Assembly (NCBI RefSeq): GCF_000981585.1
Contig: NZ_LN831776.1
Span: 7,383,216 to 7,447,215, forward strand
From: Paenibacillus riograndensis SBR5
GTDB taxonomy: Bacteria > Bacillota > Bacilli > Paenibacillales > Paenibacillaceae
Direction: 5' to 3'
DNA length: 64,000 bases
Positions 1-9,024 of this stretch are shown here, piece after piece (the stretch's first letter is position 1; every line of letters begins with the position of its first letter). A model generated the notes under the pieces. It was given only the letters and a program-made list of their open reading frames with translations. It was not told the DNA's origin and did no database searches. The translations under genes and the position numbers were made by a program.

Positions 1-454
1 TGACAATCAGGAACGGCAGCAGGGTAAGCAGTCCCAAAGGAACTACGTCCTGCCAGAACTGCAGCTTGTTTTTGTGCTTACGCACCAGTACGGCCGCCAG
101 GAACAGGATCAGGATCAGCTTGAACAGCTCCGCCGGCTGCAGACTGAAGCCTCCGAATTTAATCCAGCCCTGTGCGCCGTTCTGCTCCTTGCCGATAAAG
201 CTGACCAGCACCAGAATTCCAATTCCTGTAACATAAATGTACAGCGCGTACTTCACGAGCAGCCTATAATCCACAAAGGTCAATCCGAAAAAAGCGATGA
301 TGCCCAGCACATAGAACTTGATCATCCGCAGATGCGCCCCATCCAGCTTATCCCGGCCATGCGTGACGCTGTATATGGAAAAAATACTGACGACCATCAG
401 CAGCAGTAAAATGATTACGATGACGCCGTCGATCTTTTTAATCTTCTGAAGCAT
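1..454 (-). CDS. FtsW/RodA/SpoVE family (SEDS) cell-wall polymerase, partial
   Basis: This is the N-terminal 151 codons of a polytopic membrane protein whose 3' end lies outside the window. It starts at an ATG (452-454) behind an AAGGAGA site. Several hydrophobic segments are visible, and the stretch around residues 105-125 reads GWIKFGGFSLQPAELFK, the conserved Q-P-[AS]-E-x-x-K loop of SEDS proteins. SEDS proteins polymerise lipid II into glycan strands with a partner class B PBP during elongation, division or sporulation. The short N-terminus without a cytoplasmic extension fits a RodA/FtsW-like member, but which paralogue it is cannot be decided from this fragment. Confidence 0.85.
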   Translation of the reverse strand, partial: MLQKIKKIDGVIVIILLLLMVVSIFSIYSVTHGRDKLDGAHLRMIKFYVLGIIAFFGLTFVDYRLLVKYALYIYVTGIGILVLVSFIGKEQNGAQGWIKFGGFSLQPAELFKLILILFLAAVLVRKHKNKLQFWQDVVPLGLLTLLPFLIV

Positions 455-680
455 ATTCTGTCTCCTTACTCTGTACTGGGTCCTCCGAATTTCTTGTCTA
501 CGCTGAAGTCCCGTCAATTCCATTGTAAAGGAAGGGGCAGCAAAAATACAATTTTACACGAGAACAGTTCTGCCCCTACACGCGGATGCCTACTCATGCC
601 GCTAGTTCATAATAGCACGCAGCTTATCCGGCAGGCAGCAGGTAACTCGCATCCCTTACTTATGCGCACTCCATAGTTAT

Positions 681-864
681 AAGTGGAAAAAGTAGAACTA
701 AATCAGCGGTTACCGGGCTTCACATCGTCATTAGTGGGAAAAAGTAGAACTAATCCGGCTGTTTTGAGTAACTAGCCTTGATTTCTTTCGAAATAAGTGG
801 AGAAATTCCCACTAACTATCAATTTGGGCTGGACTCCTGCCGGATAGGTGGAGATATTCCACCC
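681..864. repeat. Composite of four 51-bp-phased intergenic motifs, copy 1
   Basis: Four related short motifs begin at about 681, 732, 795 and 846, giving steps of 51, 63 and 51 bp. The first two read AAGTGGAAAAAGTAGAACTA-like. The third is AAGTGGAGAAATTCCCACTA, an inverted repeat with AGTGG/CCACT arms. The fourth is GGTGGAGATATTCCACC, a near-perfect palindrome. The same four motifs in the same order, with steps 51, 62 and 51 bp, recur at 43641-43820. Stop codons in the motifs argue against coding. The rest of 455-680 shows no gene. Confidence 0.8.
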
Positions 865-934
865 CAGCTTCAGAGGTTCGGCCCCGAGCAGAAGCTCGTG
901 CCCCGAATTCCCTCCGGGCAGGAGAGGCCCGCTG

Positions 935-1110
935 CTTGTCCGGTTTGCCTTGTTGTCCGGCTTGCCTGGGTTGCCCGACTTGCCCGGTGTACCCGGATTG
1001 TCTGGTGTACCCGGTTTGTCCGGGTTACTCGGCGTTCCCGGCTTGTCTGGTGTACCCGGTTTGTCCAGCATGCCCGGCTCCCCGGCGTACCCGGCTTGTC
1101 CAACATACCT
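935..1110. repeat. 18-bp GC-rich minisatellite
   Basis: The region is made of degenerate copies of an 18-bp unit like GGTGTACCCGGTTTGTCC and its 12-bp sub-units. On the minus strand one frame reads as collagen-like DKPGTP repeats (about 99 codons), but there is no convincing ribosome binding site, the frame breaks between copies and other frames are also open. I treat it as a non-coding or decayed minisatellite downstream of prmC rather than a gene. Nothing recognisable lies between it and the prmC stop at 1234. Confidence 0.6.
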
Positions 1111-1233
1111 GAATATGCCCGGCGTACTGACTTAGCCGCTTGCCCGACTATGTCCGGGCAGTCTCTGTCGGCGCTAACTGGCCGCGCTTAACGGGCAATC
1201 ATCGCCAGCAATTAACAGCACTTGGCCGCCTCC

Positions 1234-2148
1234 CTATCGAGCTATGCCCAACACATGGCGGGGAATCCCCGCGAGATCGTCAATGGTGACAATCTCGCTC
1301 CAATGGCCTGCTGCCCGCAGCAGCTTGGCCACCTGCCCGGCCTGACCTTGGCCGAGTTCGAAGCCGACCAGCCGCGGGGGGGCCGGGAGCAGCGGCAGCT
1401 GCTCCATCATGCGGCGGTACGGGTCCAGCCCGTCATCGCCGCCATCCAGCGCGGTGCGCGGCTCATGGTCGCGCACTTCGCGCTGCAGCCCGGCGATATC
1501 CCCGCCGGGAATATACGGCGGGTTGGAGACGAGAATATCCGTCTCCATCCCCGCAAACGGCTCGAGCAGGTCGCCGAGCCGCAGGTCCACTGCCGTGCCG
1601 TGCCGCTGCGCATTGCGCCCGGCCACGGCCAGCGCGCCGGGCGAGATGTCGCCGGCGCAGACCCGCCACGCCGGCGCTTCCGCCGCCAGCGTGACGGAGA
1701 TCGCTCCGCTGCCGGCGCCGATGTCGACGGCGGTCAGCGGACGCGCCGCTCCACCCGGCGCAGCAACCAAGCCGTCCGGCCACAGCTCCGCGCCGTACTT
1801 CAGAATCGCCTCGACGAGCAGCTCCGTCTCGGGCCGGGGAATCAGCACATCGGGCGTTACTTCAAACACCCGCCCGTAGAACTCCTGCTCGCCGATGATA
1901 TATTGCACCGGCTCACCGGCTGCCCGGCGGGTAACCCCGGCCTCCCAAGCCGACCGCGCTTCTGGCGGAAAAGGATCAGCCAACGCCATATAATAGGCCG
2001 CCCCGGACAAGCCCAGCACATGCTCCAGCAGAAGCTGGCTGCTGCGCTGCGGCTCATTGCACCCGGATTTGTCCAAAAAAGAAGAAGCCTCCGCAAAGGC
2101 TTCCCGGATGCTTTGCACGTCAGGCATGACATAAGAGTCGTGATTCAA
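1234..2148 (-). CDS. prmC: Release factor glutamine methyltransferase PrmC
   Basis: PrmC N5-methylates the glutamine of the GGQ motif of release factors RF1 and RF2 using S-adenosylmethionine, in the cytoplasm. The 304-residue protein has an N-terminal helical domain, the SAM-binding glycine loop VDIGAGSGAIS near residue 140 and the catalytic NPPYIP motif near residue 210. The start is a TTG (2146-2148) nine bases after GGAG; no in-frame ATG fits the site better. The site lies in the last codons of prfA, only 4 bp separate the prfA stop from this start, and translation is probably coupled. Its substrate gene is immediately upstream, the usual order in Firmicutes. Confidence 0.95.
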   Translation of the reverse strand: MNHDSYVMPDVQSIREAFAEASSFLDKSGCNEPQRSSQLLLEHVLGLSGAAYYMALADPFPPEARSAWEAGVTRRAAGEPVQYIIGEQEFYGRVFEVTPDVLIPRPETELLVEAILKYGAELWPDGLVAAPGGAARPLTAVDIGAGSGAISVTLAAEAPAWRVCAGDISPGALAVAGRNAQRHGTAVDLRLGDLLEPFAGMETDILVSNPPYIPGGDIAGLQREVRDHEPRTALDGGDDGLDPYRRMMEQLPLLPAPPRLVGFELGQGQAGQVAKLLRAAGHWSEIVTIDDLAGIPRHVLGIAR

Positions 2149-2152
2149 AGCA

Positions 2153-3220
2153 TTATTCTCCTTTTTCCATCAATTCCGCCTGCTCTGCAATCGACAAGGC
2201 CGAAATAATTTCCGTAATATCACCGTTCATGACCTGATCCAGACGGTGCAGCGTAAGGCCGATACGATGGTCAGTCACACGGCTCTGCGGGAAGTTATAG
2301 GTGCGGATACGCTCACTGCGGTCACCAGTGCCGACCTTGCTCTTGCGTTCTCCGGCATATTTCGCTTCTTCCTCCTGGCGCTTCATATCCGAGATCCGGG
2401 CACGGAGCACCTGCAGGGCTTTCTCTTTGTTGGAGTTCTGAGACTTACCGTCCTGGCACGTAGCCACGATGCCGGTAGGCACGTGAGTCACGCGAACCGC
2501 AGATTTGGTCGTATTAACCGACTGTCCGCCCGCTCCGCTGGAGCAGAAGGTATCTACGCGGATATCTTTATCGAGAATTTCAATTTCGAACTCTTCCGCT
2601 TCCGGCATAACCGATACGGTAGAAGTAGAGGTATGAATACGTCCTCCCGATTCTGTGGTCGGGATACGCTGCACGCGGTGTGCGCCGCTTTCGAATTTCA
2701 TTTTGCTGTACGCGCCGCGTCCGTTGATCATGAAGATAACCTCTTTGAAGCCGCCGAGGTCATTCGTATTGACATCCATCAGCTCCACACGCCAGCCCTG
2801 GGCATCCGCATAGCGGGTATACATCCGGTACAGATCTGATGCGAACAATGCCGCCTCATCCCCACCGGCTGCCCCGCGGATTTCCACAATCACGTTTTTG
2901 TCGTCATTAGGGTCCTTCGGCAGCAGCAGGAGACGGATTTTCTCCTCCAGCGCAGTCTGGCGCGAGGACAGGTCTTCAATCTCCATTTTGACCATTTCTT
3001 TCATTTCATCATCAAGCTTTTCGCCCTGCATCATTTTAGCGGCTTCAAGCTCTTCCATTACATTTTTATATTCGGCATACGCCTCAAAGGCGGGCTGCAA
3101 ATCGGATTGTTCTTTGGAATAGTCCCTCAGTTTCTTACTGTCGCTTGCAACATCCGGGTCACAAAGCAGTTCACTGAGTTTCTCATAGCGGTCCGCCAGG
3201 GATTGCAATCGGTCCAACAA
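2153..3220 (-). CDS. prfA: Peptide chain release factor 1
   Basis: RF1 recognises UAA and UAG stop codons in the ribosomal A site and triggers hydrolysis of peptidyl-tRNA. The 355 residues match the usual length. The catalytic loop GAGGQSVN lies near residue 230, within the typical S-S-G-A-G-G-Q context, and the anticodon-like PxT loop is represented by [14 protein letters not shown] around residue 185. The first Met is at 3220, behind AGGAGAGG. It forms a two-gene unit with prmC, whose product methylates the Gln of this GGQ. Confidence 0.97.
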   Translation of the reverse strand: MLDRLQSLADRYEKLSELLCDPDVASDSKKLRDYSKEQSDLQPAFEAYAEYKNVMEELEAAKMMQGEKLDDEMKEMVKMEIEDLSSRQTALEEKIRLLLLPKDPNDDKNVIVEIRGAAGGDEAALFASDLYRMYTRYADAQGWRVELMDVNTNDLGGFKEVIFMINGRGAYSKMKFESGAHRVQRIPTTESGGRIHTSTSTVSVMPEAEEFEIEILDKDIRVDTFCSSGAGGQSVNTTKSAVRVTHVPTGIVATCQDGKSQNSNKEKALQVLRARISDMKRQEEEAKYAGERKSKVGTGDRSERIRTYNFPQSRVTDHRIGLTLHRLDQVMNGDITEIISALSIAEQAELMEKGE

Positions 3221-3497
3221 GGGAATTCACCTCTCCTGATTCAATTTCAGATTCAATATGGGAAACTTTAAATTAATACTTTAAATTGTTGGTACAATAA
3301 AAATAGATATACGACTTTATATTATACTACCGAACCCGCCGATTGGCTACAGTGCCTGTGTACAGCCTTAAATATTTTTAAAGCCGGTGAAACTCCACTC
3401 CTTATGATGTGATCCGGCAGAAAAGTTATTCATAACACGGAAGTTCGATTGAAATAAATATGAAAGCCGGGAGCAAAAGTTTTATTTCGTTATAATT

Positions 3498-3523
3498 AGA
3501 AAAAATCACCCTACGGGTGATAA
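3498..3523 (-). terminator. Orphan intrinsic terminator, minus strand
   Basis: A 7-bp perfect stem ATCACCC/GGGTGAT (3505-3521) with a 3-nt loop is followed on the minus strand by six U residues. It lies about 400 bp beyond the ychF terminator, with no minus-strand gene in between, so it may end a short untranslated transcript. Confidence 0.55.
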
Positions 3524-3900
3524 GGCTGCTCACTAAAGTTAGGCCTAACGGACTTAGCCAGTTATACCGCCTCTCAACCCATTTAGCCTGCTTCCGCAAA
3601 ATTCAAAGACACTTTTACCTCTCATTTCCACCTGCAGCGAGTCTCCTTGTTTACTTATCATCCGGTTCTCATCATCCGCTATTTTTCACATTATATAGCT
3701 TCAACAAACCACCATTTGTTACTTCAACAACAGCATTTCTGCCGTTATTTCAGCACAACCAACCCTCTGCTCCTGAACAACAGCAGTTCTGCCGTTATTT
3801 AGATCCACATTCGTCTTCAGACGAGTTGATCAGAAAATTCGTATCCCCAATTTTATAAATATCTTATCCATAATGGAATGTAATCATTATTTCCGAAACG
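3524..3900. other. Gene-free interval with decayed repeats
   Basis: No credible gene is present between the terminators at 3498-3523 and 3905-3949. Position 3602-3630 (TCAAAGACACTTTTACCTCT) resembles a single unit of the 58-kb 51-bp array. Two copies of CAGCATTTCTGCCGTTATTT/CAGCAGTTCTGCCGTTATTT begin at 3731 and 3781, 50 bp apart. A plus-strand open frame of 113 codons here has no ribosome binding site and no family resemblance. Confidence 0.5.
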
Positions 3901-3902
3901 AT

Positions 3903-3949
3903 AAAAAAGTCATCCGGTTGCAGAGATTTTCTACAAGCAGATGACTTTT
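3903..3949 (-). terminator. ychF intrinsic terminator
   Basis: Arms AAAAGTCATC (3905-3914) and GATGACTTTT (3940-3949) form a stem that ends in a run of U on the minus strand, 28 bp after the ychF stop. Confidence 0.8.
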
Positions 3950-3976
3950 GGTATTCCTTGATTAGACGGTTACGGC

Positions 3977-5077
3977 CTATACGTTGAAACGGAAATGCAT
4001 GACATCGCCGTCCTGCACCAGATATTCCTTGCCTTCCAGACGCAGCTGTCCGCGTTCCTTGGCACCGTTCATCGAACCGGCTGCCAGCAGATCGTCATAA
4101 GCTACGACCTCCGCACGAATGAAGCCGCGTTCGAAGTCCGTATGAATGACACCGGCTGCACCTGGTGCTTTGGTTCCCTTGCGGATGGTCCAGGCGCGAA
4201 CCTCCTGCACACCTGCAGTAAAGTAAGTGTAGAGACCCAGCAGCTTATAGGCTGCCTTGATCAGGCGGTTCAGACCGGATTCCTGCAGGCCCAGCTCTTC
4301 CAGGAACATCGCTTTGTCTTCGCCTTCCAGTTCGGCAATCTCCGCTTCCACCTTGGCGCTGATCGGCACCACTTCGGCATTCTCGGCAATAGCAAATTCA
4401 CGGACCTGCTGAACGTAAGGGTTCTCGTCGGCAGCAGCCACTTCGTCTTCTCCTACGTTAGCCGCATACAGCACTGGCTTCAGGGTCAGCAGATGAAGAT
4501 CGCGCACAATCAGACGTTCATCATCGGTCAATTCTACGCTGCGCGCAGGTTTGTCTTCGTACAGAGCTTCCTTGATGCGCTCAAGCACTTCTACTTCCTG
4601 GACGTATTTTTTGTCGCCGCCCTTGATGTTTTTGCGGGAGCGTTCGATGCGCTTCTCCAGGCTCTCCAGATCGGCCAGAATCAACTCCAGGTTAATCGTC
4701 TGAATGTCACTGACCGGGTTTACTTTGCCATCGACATGGGTCACGTTCTCATCCACGAAGCAGCGCACCACATGAACAATCGCATCCACTTCACGGATAT
4801 GCGCCAGGAACTTGTTGCCCAGGCCTTCGCCCTTGCTCGCCCCGCGTACGAGACCGGCAATATCCACGAATTCAAAGGCAGTCGGAACCGTCTTGTTCGG
4901 CTGCACCAGCTCTGTCAGCTTATCCAAGCGCTCATCCGGCACTTCCACGACACCCACGTTCGGGTCAATTGTGCAAAAAGGATAGTTGGCGGATTCTGCT
5001 CCCGCCTGCGTAATTGCATTGAATAATGTGGATTTCCCCACGTTGGGAAGTCCTACGATACCAGCTTTCAAAGCCAT
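3977..5077 (-). CDS. ychF: Redox-regulated ATPase YchF (Obg-like)
   Basis: YchF/OLA1 is a universally conserved P-loop NTPase of the Obg family that prefers ATP and associates with ribosomes and the stress response. The 366 residues are the standard length. Visible motifs are the P-loop GLPNVGKST at the N-terminus, [20 protein letters not shown] (G3 and switch region) near residue 70, and NVGE in place of the GTP-specific NKxD near residue 200, which explains ATP use in this family. The C-terminal TGS domain ends with the conserved [10 protein letters not shown]. The start follows GGAG, and the gene stands alone with its own terminator. Confidence 0.96.
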   Translation of the reverse strand: MALKAGIVGLPNVGKSTLFNAITQAGAESANYPFCTIDPNVGVVEVPDERLDKLTELVQPNKTVPTAFEFVDIAGLVRGASKGEGLGNKFLAHIREVDAIVHVVRCFVDENVTHVDGKVNPVSDIQTINLELILADLESLEKRIERSRKNIKGGDKKYVQEVEVLERIKEALYEDKPARSVELTDDERLIVRDLHLLTLKPVLYAANVGEDEVAAADENPYVQQVREFAIAENAEVVPISAKVEAEIAELEGEDKAMFLEELGLQESGLNRLIKAAYKLLGLYTYFTAGVQEVRAWTIRKGTKAPGAAGVIHTDFERGFIRAEVVAYDDLLAAGSMNGAKERGQLRLEGKEYLVQDGDVMHFRFNV

Positions 5078-5325
5078 TTATATGACAACTCCTATTTTCG
5101 GTTGGATTGATCACCGCATAATTTCCAGGTTTGATCTCAACCATTATATATTAGAACAAAACCGCCAGCAACAGCGGATGTCCGGCGGATGTGTCAGATA
5201 AAGGGCGGTGGTCCGCCCCGTGATGCAGCCCGCAGCGGCTCCGCCGGCCCCTGCAAAGGGGCGTCTTCATTCTCAGCAAGAATAGAAGGAGACTTGATAG
5301 CTTCAATTCTACGATTTTCTCCAGG

Positions 5326-5796
5326 TTATAGATCCTTCGACATGGTGATATCGGTGACGGCAAAACCCGCTTTTTTGTAAAGCTCAAAAGCACGGTTGTT
5401 CTGGCCGAATACATGCAGGCCGATTCTGGTTATCTTCAGCTTACGGGCTTCCTCATCCAGTGCAAGCAGCGTCTGTTTGCCGTACCCTTTTCCCTGGAAC
5501 GCTTCAAAAACATAAAAATCATAAATAAAAGCTTCACGCCCGTTGCGTCCCTCGCTTACGTTGAACCAGATATATCCGGCCTGAGTATCGGTCTCCGTCT
5601 CTACTATAGAATAAAGATAAGCCCCTTCCGTGTTGAGCCCCTCAGGCAAAAATCGGGTCATCTCATCTTGGGACAGCTGCATAGCCGTCTCGACATCCCA
5701 TGAACCGGCTTTGATTTTGTCCTCCGCATAATCACGGGTGGACTGGCTTAAAAAAAATTGAAATGTAGTTTCGTCCATCTGGACCAGTCTAATCAT
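5326..5796 (-). CDS. GNAT family N-acetyltransferase
   Basis: This 156-residue protein carries the acetyl-CoA pyrophosphate-binding loop EAFQGKGYGKQTL (R/Q-x-x-G-x-G/A) near residue 100, preceded by the strand IYDFYVFEAF and followed by the C-terminal signature LHVFGQNNRAFELYKKAGFAVTD. It transfers acetyl groups to an amine on an unknown substrate. It begins at an ATG behind GGAAGGG, reads in the same direction as its neighbours, and is about 45 bp from the fni stop. The 250-bp gap to ychF shows no further gene. Confidence 0.9.
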   Translation of the reverse strand: MIRLVQMDETTFQFFLSQSTRDYAEDKIKAGSWDVETAMQLSQDEMTRFLPEGLNTEGAYLYSIVETETDTQAGYIWFNVSEGRNGREAFIYDFYVFEAFQGKGYGKQTLLALDEEARKLKITRIGLHVFGQNNRAFELYKKAGFAVTDITMSKDL

Positions 5797-5842
5797 GGTT
5801 TTGTGCCCTTCCTTATTCCTTATTCCTTATTCTCTAATCATG

Positions 5843-6970
5843 TCAACATCTAATCAGGCGGTGAGTCCCGCGGAGTGCCGCCAGGTCCGGGGCGCCGATG
5901 CCGAACATCGCGGTCCGCAGCTCCAGCTCCACCTGGGCCAGCGCCTGATCCAGCGTCTCCTCGGACGCTACAGCCGGACCCAGCAGATTCCGGCCGAAGC
6001 CGGCCAGATCCGCGCCGAGCGCCAGTGCCTTCGCAGCATCCACACCGTGCCGCAGCCCGCCGCTGCCGATCAGCGCTCCGTGCTTCGAGGCCGCCCGCAC
6101 CTCTGCAATGCACTGCGCGGTGGGAATTCCCCAATCCGCGAAGGCCTCAGCGGCAGCCCGCCGGACCGGATCGCTGCTGCGGAATTTCTCGACTTGGCTC
6201 CAGGAGGTGCCGCCAGCGCCCGCCACATCGACAAAGGCGACCCCGGCACCGTACAGCCTTATTGCCGTTTCTCCATCAATGCCCCAGCCGACCTCTTTGA
6301 CGCCGACGGGAATTTCCAGCTCTCTGCACACGCGCTCGATCCGGGTTAACAAGTCAGCAAATCCGGTATTCCCTTCGGGCTGAAAAACCTCCTGAATCCC
6401 GTTCAAATGCAGAACCAGCCAATCCGCACCTGCGATCTCTACAGCCCGGCGGCATTCTTCCACGCCAAAGCCGTAAGACAATTGGACCGCTCCGATATTG
6501 GCGATGACAGGAATGCCCGGGGCCTTATCGCGGACCCGGAAAGACGCCGCCAGCTCGGACCGCTCAATTGCCGCCCGGATGGAGCCTACCCCGAGCGCCC
6601 AGCCCCGGCGCTCGGCGGCCTCCGCCAGCCTGGCATTAATAGCGCCGGTAGCAGCACTGCCACCGGTCATGGAGCTGATCAGCAGCGGTGTGCGCAGCTC
6701 ACGCCCCAGGAAGACTGTCCGCAGGGAAATGTCATCGTAATTCAGCTCGGGGAGCGCATTATGGCGGAAGCGGTAATGCTCAAAGCCAGCCGTAATGCCG
6801 CTGGCCCCGACCTCCTCGTTCAAGCACAGCCTTACATGTTCAATCTTGCGTTCTCCCGTCGTGGGTGAAGGCAGCAGAGACTGATGCCCGGCAGGTTTTG
6901 CCGCCTGCGGTGCGATGCCCGTTGTTTTTGATATTTTATGCGTTGACTCTTCCTGCGGTATCTGGCCCAT
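5843..6970 (-). CDS. fni: Type 2 isopentenyl-diphosphate delta-isomerase
   Basis: The FMN- and NAD(P)H-dependent IDI-2 interconverts isopentenyl and dimethylallyl diphosphate for isoprenoid synthesis. The TIM-barrel motifs are all present: SSMTGG, VIANIGAVQL, LHLNGIQEVFQPEGNT, VGVKEVGWGI, DVAGAGGTSW and the phosphate-binding SGGLRHGVDAAKALALGA. The usual family start RKxEH appears only at residue 41, so the protein has about 40 extra N-terminal residues. The start at 6970 is nevertheless favoured because it follows a strong AAGGGGGGA site and no in-frame ATG is closer. Presence of IDI-2 fits Gram-positive bacteria. The 364 bp upstream (6971-7334) hold no other gene. Confidence 0.95.
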   Translation of the reverse strand: MGQIPQEESTHKISKTTGIAPQAAKPAGHQSLLPSPTTGERKIEHVRLCLNEEVGASGITAGFEHYRFRHNALPELNYDDISLRTVFLGRELRTPLLISSMTGGSAATGAINARLAEAAERRGWALGVGSIRAAIERSELAASFRVRDKAPGIPVIANIGAVQLSYGFGVEECRRAVEIAGADWLVLHLNGIQEVFQPEGNTGFADLLTRIERVCRELEIPVGVKEVGWGIDGETAIRLYGAGVAFVDVAGAGGTSWSQVEKFRSSDPVRRAAAEAFADWGIPTAQCIAEVRAASKHGALIGSGGLRHGVDAAKALALGADLAGFGRNLLGPAVASEETLDQALAQVELELRTAMFGIGAPDLAALRGTHRLIRC

Positions 6971-7334
6971 GCTGTAATCCCCCCTTCCAAATGATCTATG
7001 TATACACGGCGGGGCCGATCTCCCGCATTGATTTTTACATCAGAAGGTTAAAGAAACCTTATTTAGTCTGCTAAGTTGGAATTGTATCAATTGACTGCCA
7101 GCACGCTTCATTATAGCATATCCGCATCCCACAACCACGCGCGGCCATTTACGGGACCCATGTGTCCATTGTTTCAGGTGTGATCAGCAATGGATGGACC
7201 GCTTATATTCCTCATTCCTGTCATCAGGCGTTGCTGCTGCTTCAGTTTCCCTCTGCGGGTGTTAAATAGTTGGATACCCTGCCGGAGCATACTAATAGTA
7301 CAAGTTTACTCCGCATTACATTCAGGAGGAACCC

Positions 7335-8876
7335 ATGCATCCACATAACTACACTGCCCCGCCGGAGGCACCGGAATCCACAAATGCCAACGGCCATAAT
7401 CCGGTCCCGCATTACCGTAAACGTTCGCACCACCGGCGCCGCAAATGGATCTTATGGATGATTGGGCTCCTTATGCTCTGGCTGGCCGGGGTGATGGTAT
7501 ACCAGACCCATAAGCCCCTTCCAGCGGGGATTTCTTATGAGAGCCCTGTCTATACAGCGGACCGCGTTTATTTTTGGCATGATCTCACTTATCAGGACCA
7601 GAACGGGAACCAGCAGCGGGAAGAGCAGATTCTGCCCCGTATTCTGCAGATTATCGCGGAGTCCCGGCAGTTTTTGGTAATCGATCTGTTCCTGTTCAAT
7701 AATTACACCCATAAAGACCAGCAGTTTCCTGCGGTAAGCCAGGAGCTGACCGATAGGCTGGTCGCACAGCAGGCGGCCTATCCCGATATGGAGATCGTCT
7801 TCATTACGGATGAAGTGAACACCAATTACGGATCTGCTCCGAATCCGCTTCTGGAACAAATGAAAGCGGCTGGAATCAAGGTAATCCTGACCGATGTAGA
7901 TCCGCTGCGTGATTCAACTCCTGTCTACTCCGCCGTGTGGCGGACCTTCATCCAGTGGTTCGGGCAGTCGGGAGTAGGCTGGATTCCCAACCTTATGGCC
8001 AGCGGCGGACCGGACATTACCGCCCGTTCTTATTTGAAGCTGCTCAATGTAAAAGCCAATCACCGCAAAGTGGTGGTCAGCGAGAAAACCGCTTTGATCT
8101 CTTCGGGCAATGTGCATGATGCCAGTGCCTATCATTCCAACATCGCACTGGAAGTGCAGGGCCCCATCATCGCGGATATCCTGAAAACTGAACAGGCGGC
8201 GGCCGATCTGTCTGCAGCAGGCCCGATCCTCAGCAAGCTGCCCGAAGTGACCGGTGAGAACACCGCGCAGACCGGAAGCCCGCTGGAGATGCGTTATTTA
8301 ACCGAGGGCAAAATCTATAAATATGCACTTCAGGGCATCCGCTCTGCGGGGCAGGGCGATACATTATGGATGGGCATGTTCTATCTGGCCGACGACAGGA
8401 TTCTGGATGAGCTGGTGAAGGCATCCGCACGCGGAGCCGATATCCGGCTCTTAATGGACCCGAACCAAAACGCCTTCGGGCGGGATAAAATCGGGATCCC
8501 CAACCGTCCGGCAGCCATGGATCTGAATAAACGCACGGGCGGAAAGATCGCCATCCGCTGGTATAATACCGGCAAGGAGCAGTACCATACCAAGCTGATG
8601 TTCATTGCCAAGGCCAGCGGACCTTCAATCGTTCTGGGCGGCTCAACCAATTACACCGCACGTAATCTGGATGATTATAATCTGGAAAATAATCTCTGGA
8701 TTGCCCTGCCGAAGACCCAGCCGCTTTATGCGGAAATGGAAAGCTACTTCAACCGGCTGTGGGGCAACAAGGATGCACAATACAGCCTGCCGCTTGAAGC
8801 CTACCAAAGTGATGTGACCTGGATGAAGTATGTCCTGTTCCGGATGCAGAAAAACCTGGGCTTCACTACCTTTTAA
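7335..8876 (+). CDS. Membrane-anchored phospholipase D-like protein
   Basis: The 513-residue product has a cationic N-terminus, one transmembrane segment at about residues 38-58, and an extracytoplasmic region with two phospholipase D repeats. The repeats are seen as NHRKVVVSEKTALISSGN (near residue 245) and QYHTKLMFIAKASGPSIVLGGSTNYT (near 420). Both keep H-x-K, but the Asp four residues further, standard in HKD enzymes, is Glu in the first copy and not obvious in the second. Known HKD proteins cleave or transfer phosphodiester bonds in phospholipids or DNA; the substrate here is unknown. The ATG follows AGGAGG, and the gene is convergent with cardiolipin synthase. Confidence 0.85.
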   Translation: MHPHNYTAPPEAPESTNANGHNPVPHYRKRSHHRRRKWILWMIGLLMLWLAGVMVYQTHKPLPAGISYESPVYTADRVYFWHDLTYQDQNGNQQREEQILPRILQIIAESRQFLVIDLFLFNNYTHKDQQFPAVSQELTDRLVAQQAAYPDMEIVFITDEVNTNYGSAPNPLLEQMKAAGIKVILTDVDPLRDSTPVYSAVWRTFIQWFGQSGVGWIPNLMASGGPDITARSYLKLLNVKANHRKVVVSEKTALISSGNVHDASAYHSNIALEVQGPIIADILKTEQAAADLSAAGPILSKLPEVTGENTAQTGSPLEMRYLTEGKIYKYALQGIRSAGQGDTLWMGMFYLADDRILDELVKASARGADIRLLMDPNQNAFGRDKIGIPNRPAAMDLNKRTGGKIAIRWYNTGKEQYHTKLMFIAKASGPSIVLGGSTNYTARNLDDYNLENNLWIALPKTQPLYAEMESYFNRLWGNKDAQYSLPLEAYQSDVTWMKYVLFRMQKNLGFTTF

Positions 8877-8911
8877 GGGCAGAATCCCCGCTTGGCTCGC
8901 AAGCCCAATGC

Positions 8912-8957
8912 AAAAGACCGCTAGACACCTGCACCCAGCAGGGTCTGACGGTCTTTT
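8912..8957 (+). terminator. Terminator between PLD-like gene and cls
   Basis: Arms AAAAGACCG and CGGTCTTTT flank an inner AGAC/CCTG-containing stem. The hairpin ends in TTTT on the plus strand and AAAA-derived U on the minus strand, so it can serve both convergent genes. Confidence 0.75.
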
Positions 8958-9024
8958 CTAATATCACGCGCGCATCTGGAGATGCACGATTGGCAGCCGT
9001 ATGCCCCTCATAGCTCAGGTCTTA

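Noticed and set aside
3379..3420. Riboswitch-like GCCGG...CCGGC hairpin upstream of prfA
   Set aside because: The hairpin lacks the conserved elements of cobalamin or other riboswitch classes I know and is far from the gene start.
3517..3858. 113-codon plus-strand open frame
   Set aside because: No ribosome binding site, no family signature, and it spans repeat units.
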